A DNA stretch of 64,000 nucleotides, from the NCBI GenBank assembly GCA_964035545.1, contig OZ037771.1, positions 6,490,690 to 6,554,689 of the forward strand, read 5' to 3'. Positions within the stretch are counted from its first letter, which is position 1; each line of letters starts with the position of its first letter. Below, one piece after another: positions 19,044 to 31,000 of this stretch. This DNA comes from Bugula neritina. Taxonomy: Eukaryota; Bryozoa; Gymnolaemata; Cheilostomatida; Bugulidae. The notes below the pieces were generated by a model. The model was not told the DNA's origin. It saw only the letters and a list, made by a program, of their open reading frames with translations, and searched no databases. A program made the translations under genes and the position numbers.

Positions 19044-22000
19044 ATGAGAATATGTCAAGGGGTGGTACTCTGCTGGTGTAAGTACTGGAAATGTTTTATA
19101 CACAAACTATTTATATGACTGTAAATTATTACTCTAAGATTTCCAGTGAAGAATTGCATATAAAGTTATATTCAATGTTGTTAGGCTTAATCATTAGCAA
19201 GTTTCAACTCCTTTATGGTTTTGTGTTGAGATATGCACATCTGCTGTACTATAAATTTCTAACTTCTATTATAGACTACGTAGCTTATACGTAGTGTGCT
19301 TTTTAAAAAGAACCTTGCTAGTTAGTATGAGTTCATATGGCACATATAGTACTAGCAAGTTATGTGCAATTGAAACGTTCTATAAGCAGCGCCTAGTTGG
19401 GGGTGACTGACTGCAGTAATTTAAGATTCTTAAGTTTTGAGTTGGGGATGTAAGAACTTATATCTCCAGCCCCATATTCGAGAATCCCAAGCTATTGCAC
19501 TCAGTCACCCCCAACTCTGAGCTGCTTATAGAATGATTTTGTGCAATCAGTCGGCCCAATACTAGTAAGCAGTGGTCAAAATCTAGAGGAAATAGGATAT
19601 TATGTGGTGGGGGGAGGGTAATACATACCCCCTAACTTTGACCACTGCTAGTAGCCAAAGAAGACTGTACGTGCTGGTTTAAAGTTCCTATAGCACTTTC
19701 TTTTAATTAGAGTAATCTTTCCCTGGAGAATAATTGTCTCTCCTAAATAACCAGGTAAGTGGATGGCACAGTTTTCAGACCTAGAATGCTATAAGAAAGC
19801 TGGAATGTTGCACAGTTAAGCTAAGATGCATCAAAGTACTGGCAAGCATACCTTTCAAATGTCTAGACATACAATATTTTCAAACCTGCATAATAAGCTT
19901 CTGTAGTCATGGTTTGTCTTTTAGTAATTACATGTATTTTACCAACTATAATAACACATAAGCTATGACTTCAGCACCAAACTAGAGATATCTGTGCTTG
20001 GGGCAGCTTCCTATAGGCTCTTTAATGGTAAGCCTAAAACTTAAACCACCAAATAGAAATCTGGAGAAGTTGCAGGTAAAAAATAAACAAACAGTTGATG
20101 CTTATCAGAAGGTGGCAGTGGCTTGTGAGTTGGTCAAGCTAAATACGAATATGTAATATGCTATATGTAATGAGCTTGGCTGTGATTTGGGCAATAAATC
20201 CTCACTGCCGGCCTTTATTATATAATTATTCTAACATTACACTGATTGGCATCATTTGACACTGATAGACATCATTTGACACCATTTGACACTGATTGGC
20301 ATTGATACATATGTATAGATCAGGGGTGTCCAACCTTTTCAGACCGAGGGCCAGTCTGCAAGTTTTAGCTTGGGCCGAGGGCCACAAAATCTTTTCTGTT
20401 TTTAAAATCAATTTTCAAGATTCATTAAACATCTGCAAGCTATATGTATTATAATTATAAGCAATGGCTAGGCTTTGCATGTTTATTAAAATTATAATAT
20501 ATTTAAATAGATATATATTACTTACGTGTGTGTATGTGCATATATATGCATTTAATTAAAATAGGTAAACAAGAAACCTTTCATTTTTATTACTTAAATA
20601 ATCAATAATTATATATGCATTTATGTTTGTGCATAAAAAATTATACATATATACATACAAAGTATATATTCATGATTGCACATGCAAATTTAAACAAGAT
20701 GCGCCAGTGCTAAAAGTCTGTACTAATACCGGTATAGTTGTATTTTACAACCATCAGTGAGACAGTTGTGAGTACACAGTGAGTACTGTTTGCCTTGAAC
20801 AATTCTGTTAATATCTAGTTTCGTATCAGAACATGCAACCCTTAGTTGCTGGACTATGTGCTGATTAGTGAGTGAAGTGTAGTATCTATTTTGTGTATTT
20901 CATTTGACTGAAAATTGAAAGTTCAAACCTTCAAGCCGTCTCAGTGCAGTGCAGTCTCAGTGCAGTGCAGCGTCTAACAAGCAGTTAAAGGTTAAAGGTC
21001 AAGATGATTACAACTCCCAAATCATTTCAGTACATACTCGCACAAAATTCATTATAAAACAAAATTGTTTAGGCATCTAACCTTAAAACAGTATGTAAAT
21101 GAAAACGAACATATACGCAATAATACTTTAGTACTGCATAAGTGAAGTGTGTCGGGGATTCTTCAATTACTTATCTTTCACAATACAATCAATAAAAATG
21201 AGATCTTAGCTATACTTTCAAAAAAGTCTTGTCTCTATATGGCCAGTCCTGTTTAAATTACTTTAAAATATCTGTCTGCACAGGATAGCTAAGGGCAACT
21301 TTTTAGCTGCAACTGCCTTGCTGAGGTTTGCATTGTAACTGTGTAAAAATTCAGTACCAGTAAAAACAATCTCATTTGATTGTAGGCTACTAGAATTAAA
21401 ATAAAAAAACTATGTTGTGAATCTTATTTTTCCCAGTGCAACTTTTTTGGAATTTTTTCATTCTTTTGCAAAGTTATAGAAAAAAACTGCACATGTTTGG
21501 CTAACTTTGCCTCAAAAGTTGATTTTTTTTAGTACCAATAAAATATCTTAGCAGGAAAACATGATATCTGAATAAAAAAGCAATGACTTTTAGATTTAAT
21601 ATAAATTGTGGATTTTTACACTGGAAATGGTATATTTCTTTTTCACTAGTAAGCACTGTGCATAACTTCACACTTCAGTGAACGCGTAGAGATGAGCATA
21701 TTATAATGTTATAGGCGTCTACATTGCTATAAGTCACAGGCTTGCTAGCTAACAGACTATAATGACTAGCTTGCTGTTATTGGTTGTAGTTTGATCTCAG
21801 GCTAAACAATGACAAGTAGGCAACACGCATGCCACCCACAGAACAATATTGTAGAAGAACTTAAACTACATTTTAATAGAAATTCATAGTGGGATGCTCT
21901 CAACTATCCTATGTGCTGCTGTTTCAGGCTAGTTAGCAAATTTGATCAACAAAAATTTGTAACTGGCTATACCTTGGGGGGCCACACAAATATAGCTGGA

Positions 22001-25000
22001 GGGCCGGATCCGGCCCGCGGGCCGCCTGTTGGACAGCCCTGGTATAGATACTCTTGCAATTACATAACCTGACTAGCAGCTTAGTTCTGTCATATATTGG
22101 TTTACCATTATAAACTCATATTCTTATTAGTGGTGTGTCATTCATTCTTATGTAAACTGTAACCTATTATTACTACATGACCAGTTGTCATTGTATTTAC
22201 TCATCCCTGTTTAACTTGTTAGTCAGTTGCCTGCTAGTGCTCTATTAATATAGACATATGCTACACAAGCTACTTCAAATTCATATTGTCACAGCAAACA
22301 CAAAAAATAACAGACATCATTTGACACCGCTTGAAATTATCAAGATTATATTTGCTCTCTACAAATTTCAACTAGTTCACTAGCTCCAGCTATTATCAAG
22401 TGCCAGAGGGTTCTTAGTTAGCACTGACTGTGCTGCAAAAAGCTTTTCTTTAAAGGTTCTTCTTATAGCGAAGATAGCTATTCAAACTCACACTAATTTC
22501 ACTACATATATTATGTTATGTAACATATAATACATGATATGTAGTATAAAATAATATACAATATGTTATATTACATATTATGCAACATAATAATATGTAG
22601 TGTAGCATTATATGTAATATACTATACGACATATTATATTACAAATAGTACATAATATATTACGAAATGTATTACAATATGTAATAAAAGATATAATATG
22701 GCATTAGAATATCAATAACCAAAACAAATTAGATACAATATGAGTAAATATATAATAACGTTACATATAATGTTTTTAGAGCAAATGCATGAACCTGCAT
22801 CCATCTTACACTATTACATAATATTTTGAGAAACGTAGGTCAACTATTTGTTTGGTCTGATGAACCTGTCACCCGATGGCTCTAAACCTGTATTCATTTT
22901 AAAATTCCACAGGCTTGGTTGCTGTCACTGCAACACTTGCTGAGAAGTCTGCCTACATCAGAGCACTCAACGGAGAAGGAATGTACGAGGTATTGCTCCA
23001 GTATGGTGGAATATACACATATGATGCGCTTTACGACGAGTTGGTGTGCTTTCACTTCAGCCTACAACAGCCAACTGCAGTAAGTATATAAAATGTGTGA
23101 CACTTTATCTGTCTGTCTGCATGTCTGTTGTTCCTCCTGGGACATTAGGAGAGGGCATTGATAGAATACGGAAAGGGGTAATGGTAGAACAAGGAAAGGG
23201 GTAACGGTAGAATATTGTGAAGGAGGTATTTCTCATTGGTAGGTTACTGTAAAGAGGCATTATAGTAGGGTAATAGAAAGGGCATTGGTAGGCCACTGGA
23301 ATAAGATATTACAGGGAACATTTTTTACTTTTAATTGAAATGCAGCTGCATGTATATGGCTGAACAAATATACATTGCATATAATAGGTTATGAGGTAGT
23401 AGTACTAATTAATGTAACTGTATGCTCACAGTACTAATAAAAACTAAAATGCTATTAACATTTAAGTCAACACTATAAAACTGCATTGTGAGCACTACAA
23501 CTAACATACTGCAGTAGATACATTCATTTGAATTGGTAAATATACATTAGAAAGCTTGTAAAATGATTTAGTTTTTTTGTTTACATAATATACAGTTAAT
23601 AGTATTTGTTTCTACAATAGGTTATATATGAAATATAATCATCAAAAATCTAGATAGTTGTCACAAAACTGTTGGTAGCAGTGTGACGAGTTCGAAAAGT
23701 CTGGTAGTCAGAAGTGTATAGACAAGTAGCATACAGCTTGCTAATCCAGTTGTGAGTAAATAGAGTTGTGGATATATAAAGTAGACTTTATTTCTCTAGT
23801 AAGATATGCACAGATGAATTTGTAAAAATGAACTCCGAGAATGAACTGAACTGTAAACACAACTGCCTCAGTATTTATAGTAAACAAAAAGCTCTAGAAT
23901 ATTCTCAAGCATTCCAGTACAGAAGATTCTAGTAGAAAACATTCCCCACATGCCAATACTATTTATAGAAAAACAAAACAAAACATTGGAATTTCCATGG
24001 TTATTGCGCAACACCTTGTTTACATTGCTGGGCAGTAGTTAACATGACTAATGAAAACAATAACAATGAACAATGACCCATCTCTTTGATCAGTCTAGAA
24101 TATTTATGAACATTCGTGTATAATCATTAGGAAAAACCCGGTAAGTCTATAGGTATATGTCCACTCAGAATTTGTGACAACCCCCCATTCTAAGAGAAAT
24201 TATTTTGATAATTTCTCCTTACTACTTAAAATTCTGAGTCAATTCGGCTTAGATAATCGGCTCCAACATTGTCCTTTCCTTTGATTGACTCCACCTTGAT
24301 TCTGAAGTTCTGTAAATACATAGCCCATCTCATCACTCTGCTGTTCTCAAATTTGGCCTGATTGATGTACACCAGCGGTTGGTGATCAGTCTGCAGCACG
24401 AACTCCACACCATATAAATACTGTAGATATTTCTTGACCGCCCATACCACAGCTAAGCATTCCTTCTCTATGGCTGAGTAGTTTCTCTCTCGGTCTAGTA
24501 ATTTCCTACTTGCGTAACTCACAGGGAACAGCTTTCCATCCTGAGGCTGCATCAGCACTGCCCCTAACCCAACATCTGATGCATCCGTCCTTAGCACAAA
24601 CGGTTTGTGTACATCTGGCAATTTTAAAATTGGTGCACTTGTCAGCATTGTTTTTAAGGTGGTGTACGCCTTCTCTTGTGGTTCCTGCCATTTGACTTTC
24701 TTTGGTTCTCCCTTCTTTGTTAAATCTGTTAGTGGACTCGCTATAGTTGAATAATGAGGTATATATTCTCTGTAGTAACTAGTAAGTCCAATGAACGATC
24801 TCACTTGCGTCTTATTGGTTGGCCTTGGCGCAGCCCTAATTTTCTCAATGTTGTCATCCATTGGTTTGATTTCACCCCTGTAAAGTTTATGTCCGATGAA
24901 CTCCATGTTTGTTCCTCCTACTCTACATTTACTTGGTCTAACGGTAAGTCCAGCTGTGGCAAGTCGGCTGAAAACTTCTGTTAGCATTTTAACGTGTTCT

Positions 25001-28000
25001 TCCCAACTTTCCGTGTGCACTAGAATGTCATCAATGTAGTTGTCCACTCCTTTCAGATTTACAAAAAGTTTTCTCAACCCTCTCACCAGTGTCGCTCCAG
25101 AGTTAACCATCCCAAATGGCATCTTGATGAATTCATAATGTCCATCGGGTGTCACAAATGCAGTTTTAGGAATATCTTCTTTCTTCACTGGTATTTGCCA
25201 GTATCCCTTGGATAAATCAAGTTTGGTAAAGTATTTATCTTTACTGAGCTTTCTGAAAACGTCATCTGTTTTCACCATTGGTTCAGGATCGAATACTGAG
25301 ACTCGGTTTAGTTTGCGATAGTCTATACAAATCCTGTTGCTTCCATCCGGCTTCTTTACTATCACCGTTGGTGAGGCGTAGGGAGAGGTAGATGGCCGAA
25401 TAACACCCATCTTCAACATGTCCTCGATGTCCGCCTTGAGAGTTTCTCTTACCCTGTAGGGCAATCCATATGGTTTGGATTTCACTGGCTCATCAGTCGT
25501 GAGCTCGATAGAATGTTCTATTCCCGTTGCATTTCCTGGCAAGTCACTGAAGATACCTTCAAACTTTCTCAGTAACTCCTCCAACTGTCTTCTTTGCTGA
25601 TTCTCCAGCTCTTCACCCAGAATGACATCTTTGCTTGTTTCTGTCTGCTGTTTCTTACTGTACAGGTCCAACAAATCATCTTGGCCTTCTTCTCTTTCCT
25701 CATCATGATCAATAATTCCAGTACCAGCAGCATCTAAAGTCATCACAGCTCCAACAGTCATAGGGTCGGTAGGCGTCTCCCGCTCAAAATATTTCTTCAG
25801 CATGTTGGCATGGTATGTTCTCCTCTTGTCTCTAATGTTGATAATGTAGTCATTCAGTCTGACTTTCTCCTCAATATTGAATGGTCCTTGCCAATGCATC
25901 AGCAATTTATTTCCATCCGTAGGTAGAAGAATGAGCACTTTGTCACCAGATTTGAAGTCTCTCTGCTTAGCTTTCTTGTCAAAATAGTGTTTGTATCTTT
26001 TTTGACTGTCTTTTAGCGAAGCTAGTGCCATTTCCATCATGTCATCTAAACGCTCTCTCAATTCAAAAACATGTTGATAGCAGGTCTTGACTTCATCGGC
26101 AGTGTCTTCTTTTGTCCAAAGTTGTCGCAGGATGTACATTGGTCCACGCACAGTTCTTCCATAGAGTAACTCGAATGGGGCGAAGCCTGTTGATTCCTGT
26201 GGGACTTCTCTATATGCAAATAGAGCCGCATTGATAAACCGATGCCACTGTCTTGGCTCTTTAGCACACAACTTTTTTAACATACTCTTGAGGGTTCCGT
26301 TGAACTTTTCCACAAGTCTATTGGCCATTGCATGGTATGGTGAGGTAGGAAGTTGCCGCATGTCAAGTAATCTGGTAAACTCTTTCATGTAGTCTGAGAT
26401 GAATTGAGTTCCTTGATCGCTTATCACCTCCTCTGGTATCCCAACACGACTGTATATGTCAAGCAGCGCTTCAGCTACAGTAGCTGAGTCAATGTTCTTC
26501 AATGGTGTAGCTTCAGGATATCTTGTAGCATAGTCAACTAAAGTTAGGATGTAGCGGTGTCCTTTCTCACTTGGAGGGTTAATTGGTCCGACTAGGTCTA
26601 TTGCACATCTCTTGAATGGGGTGTCAATTAGTGGAGTTTCCTGTACTGGAACTTTCATGACTGAGCCTTTTTTCACCGTCTTCTGGCAAATGTCACATGA
26701 TTGACAGAAACGTACGACATCTCCGTTTAGTCCTGGCCAGAAGAAGTTGAAAAGCACTCTATCAGTGGTTTTCTTTACTCCTAGGTGTCCGCTCATTATG
26801 CAGTCATGAGCTTTCTGTAGAACTTCCTTCCTCAGTGAACTGGGTACCATGAGTTGTTTAACAGGTTTTACACTGACAGACTTCGAGTCGGTGTACTCAC
26901 GGTACAGAATCTTATTCCTCACCACAAACCTAGTGGTGCATCCCTTTTTCTCCTTCACTTCTTTTGCATCGAAGAAACGCTCCAATGTGGGGTCATCCCT
27001 CTGCAGTCTGGCTACTTCATCTTTCCCTATACTTAATGGGTTAGCATTTGAATCAATCATCAGTGGTTTGTCTCCTGACTTCTCCTTGACAGCTTGAGCT
27101 CTTGTGGTTACGGCGCAGTCCTTCCAGTTTTCCAGCGGCTGGTCAGCTGATCTCGCTCCGTCCACATTCCCAATAAGCAGGTCACAAATCGTCTTGTCCA
27201 TTACTGCAGCTTTGACGACACCATTGTAAAATGGTGAGCGTACTGAGATAAGTGCCCACTGAGCATCCCTAACACTTGCATCAGCCATCTTCAAATAAAC
27301 TGATTCTCCAGTTAAATGTTGAGGTTGCACGTACTTTGCATTGACTACAATGCAACCACAGCCGGTGTCGCGCATTACAGTAGCTCGTTGGCCATTAACT
27401 TCCGCATCAAATATCGCTGTGCCCCCATCTTTGAATTTAGGTCCATTCTTGCAGACAGCAGCGTTGACAAACTTTTTACCATTAACTGTGATTTCCATAG
27501 GTTCTTCCACTTCAGATGAGATTCCTGGATCTTTGACCACAGTCTTATTCTGAGTAGTCGCTATTGCAGCAGCAGCATGCACTGACCTTCCACCATACTT
27601 TCTGCAGTCAGAAGTATTGTGATTGTTCATCTTGCAATGTGAACAGTACTTCTTCCCTCGCCGTGGGCAGTTGCGAGCCATGTGTGACTTATCTTTGCAG
27701 ATGAAGCATGCACCATCGCTTTTACTTCCTTGTTCAGCATTCATGCTACTGGCAGGTGTGTTTTCCATCCTTTTTGTATTAGTTTTCTTTGTCTTTGCTA
27801 GTTTCCTTCCACGAGCGTGCAAGAACAGTGACGCTGCATCACACATATCCTCACTGCTGTTGTAGGAACTTTGCTTTAAATGCACAGCTAGGTCGTCTGG
27901 GCATGATGATATAAATTGTTCAGTTGCCACTAGTTTGGCTATGTCCATGCCCCCTGAAAGTTCTACCCACTTGTGCACATAAGTTTCTATCCTAGTGAAT

Positions 28001-31000
28001 AGTTGGGCAGGAGTTTCATCCTCGTAAGCTTCTGCCTCTCTGAGCTTTTTTCTGTAGCCCTCTTGAGTCAAGTTAAAGCGCTCCAATAAGGCTTCTTTGA
28101 CTTTTTTATAATCTCTACGATCGGTAGGTGACAACCGGATGTAAGCTTCTGTTGCTGTACCCCTTAGGTACTGACTGAGATGGTAGGGCCAATCTCCCTT
28201 GTCCCAATTACATCCTTCGGCAACCCACTCGAACCGCTCTAAATAGCTATCCATTTCGTCCACCTTCTCATCAAAGAATGGTATTTTTGGTTTTGGTTTG
28301 TTAGCTATTTCTAACCTGGTGCTCTCATGTTTTGAGTGCTCCAAACTTGTGTTAGCTTTCAGCTTTTCCATATCCAATTCATGTTGTTGTCTTCTCTCTT
28401 CTGCCTCCTGGTCAGCTTTTATCTTGAGTGCCATTGCCTCCTGATCAGCTTTTATCTTCATCTCCATTATGGCTTTCTCATTTTCTTGCTTGATCCTTTC
28501 CGCCTCACGCTCTAATCTACGCTCCTCTCGGTCCTTTTCTTTTTCCTCTCGGTCCTTTTCTTTTTCCTCTCGTGCCTTTTCTTTTTCCTCTTGTGCAGCA
28601 ACAATGGGTAGGTTCTTTTCAATAAAAGCTACGAGCTTGTCCTCCACCAATCCAAGATCTTTACCCATCTGTGTCACTCTCTCCAACAACGCCATAATGT
28701 CTCAACAACTGTTAATTAATCCTGTGTATACTCACGTTGTAACTAATAACTTCCCTGTGTGCGACTGAGACTTCCCGGAGCAGCCCCCAATTGTCACAAA
28801 ACTGTTGGTAGCAGTGTGACGAGTTCGAAAAGTCTGGTAGTCAGAAGTGTATAGACAAGTAGCATACAGCTTGCTAATCCAGTTGTGAGTAAATAGAGTT
28901 GTGGATATATAAAGTAGACTTTATTTCTCTAGTAAGATATGCACAGATGAATTTGTAAAAATGAACTCCGAGAATGAACTGAACTGTAAACACAACTGCC
29001 TCAGTATTTATAGTAAACAAAAAGCTCTAGAATATTCTCAAGCATTCCAGTACAGAAGATTCTAGTAGAAAACATTCCCCACATGCCAATACTATTTATA
29101 GAAAAACAAAACAAAACATTGGAATTTCCATGGTTATTGCGCAACACCTTGTTTACATTGCTGGGCAGTAGTTAACATGACTAATGAAAACAATAACAAT
29201 GAACAATGACCCATCTCTTTGATCAGTCTAGAATATTTATGAACATTCGTGTATAATCATTAGGAAAAACCCGGTAAGTCTATAGGTATATGTCCACTCA
29301 GAATTTGTGACAATAGTACATTTGGATATTTCCCTATAAAAAAGAAATATTTGTCTTTCTAGGTTAGACCATAGGTGGTCCTTTGATACATTAGAAGGCA
29401 ACTATAAATACAATACAATACACTTATAAAAATTACATTGAAAATTAACACTAAATTATTAGTTGCTTAGCTAGAAAAAGAACATATTATAATATATATC
29501 GCTAGTAGAATGTGTCATGACAACTTGTTTATAATAATATTACATCACTAAATTATGCTTACAGTAATGTACATTAACAGCAGCTAATGATATTATATAG
29601 AAAGTGGTGAAGACTAAAAAGCCACTACAATATATTAGTACATGATTAGTGATGTGCTGGTGATATTCTGTAGAATGTAATCTATAAGCCGGCATTGATG
29701 AAAGGAGAAGATCAGCCCATCCCTATCGTGCCACCTGTGTATTGCTCTAGTCAACCACACTTCTGCAACTTTACCTACAATGTTACTGTGGATAGAAATA
29801 CGCTGCCAACCCACTATGTGCTTGCATTACACAAGTCTGGCAGGGCTATTTATAGAACAAAATTTATAATAAACTTAGAAGAAGGTGAGTGATATTAAGG
29901 TGTGTACGAATTCATTTGCAAGAGAATTTTGCTTCTCATATCATCATGGCAGTCATAATTAAGTTAAGTTGACTAACCATACAAGGGTAGACAAATCTAA
30001 ATGTTGAAATGTTTAATTTAAGTCATTTTTCAGCCTTATCTGTTTCATAGATTTATTTTCCTGCATAAGATTAATGTAGTTAATGAACTCTCAGCTAAAT
30101 GTGAGAAACTTTTATGACAGAAAATAGCTGACAAATTGTAGAACCCAGACCTTTACGCTGGCAAGAAGCTCCTTACATGGAGGAGAGAGATAACTCCATA
30201 CACCTGGAAGCTCAGGCCACAGGCTATCCGAGGCCAGACGAATATATCATCACAAATTCTACAGATCATATTATCTACAGGAAGAGAACGGAGCGAGGTA
30301 AAAGCAGCAGTATTAGACTTTAAATCGAGAGCTCAATAAATCGATGCAATGAAATATATGAAAACGAATGTTTAAAGCTGGCCTCTACACTAAAATTAGC
30401 ATAGATTACGGTAGACATTTGGTCAAATGAGCAAAGTTAAGGTTTATAGTTTGTTTAATTTAGTGTCACACCAATGCATTATTTAAAAAGGGGCAAAAAA
30501 TTTGCAATCTTAAAAACATGCAGTCTTAGTTTCAGAAAGAGTATTTTGGAATGATACATCAGAACTATTTTTGACGGCTAAAAACCGAATTGGTGAAATC
30601 ACGGAGCCAATAGCTTCCCGTGAAATCTCAACAGCATTGCAGGTGTCTGCCGCTTCTCAGAACCAAAAACGTAAGACAGGTGAGTGATAACTTATCAGCC
30701 AAGTATTAGCTCAGAGAAATTTACCTGTGTGCAGGTAAATTCGAAAATTTACCTGCACACAGGAGGTAGTTGCAATAATGGAGAAATTGAGAAAAGCCTG
30801 TGTTCTAGATTAGAAGCGTAGCAAAAGAAGTTATAGTCTCAAGAGAATTTCAACCAACACCCAAACCAAAATTTACTTAAAAATTAAAAAACTTAAGCTA
30901 TCTCAATTTCTCCACTACTGCTCCTAAAGTTTGTATAACAACACATATTGACATGGCTAACACATGTAGCAGGACCAGTATTGTATGGCATGGTGTGATT

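Larger units (their letters stand above)
23659..29312 (-). mobile_element. Gmr1-like Ty3/gypsy retrotransposon (element 2), antisense in gene C intron 2
   Basis: A full-length 5654-bp element on the minus strand. The 521-bp LTRs (23659-24179 and 28792-29312) begin TGTCAC, end GTGACA and look identical by eye. A perfect 5-bp duplication ATAGT flanks it (23654-23658 and 29313-29317). Reading 5' to 3' on the minus strand there is a primer site starting TGGGGGCTGCTCCGGG (28789 downward, two bases after the LTR; tRNA not identified). A single gag-pol frame follows, then a polypurine tract AATGGGGGG (24190-24182). The pol order protease-integrase-RT-RNase H is the Ty1/copia-like order known from Gmr1-type Metaviridae. 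LTR identity and intact frames imply very recent insertion. Confidence 0.95.

Noticed and set aside
28469-28768. Plus-strand Ser/Phe-rich ORF of 99 codons
   Set aside because: Antisense shadow of the charged coiled coil of the Gmr1-like Gag.
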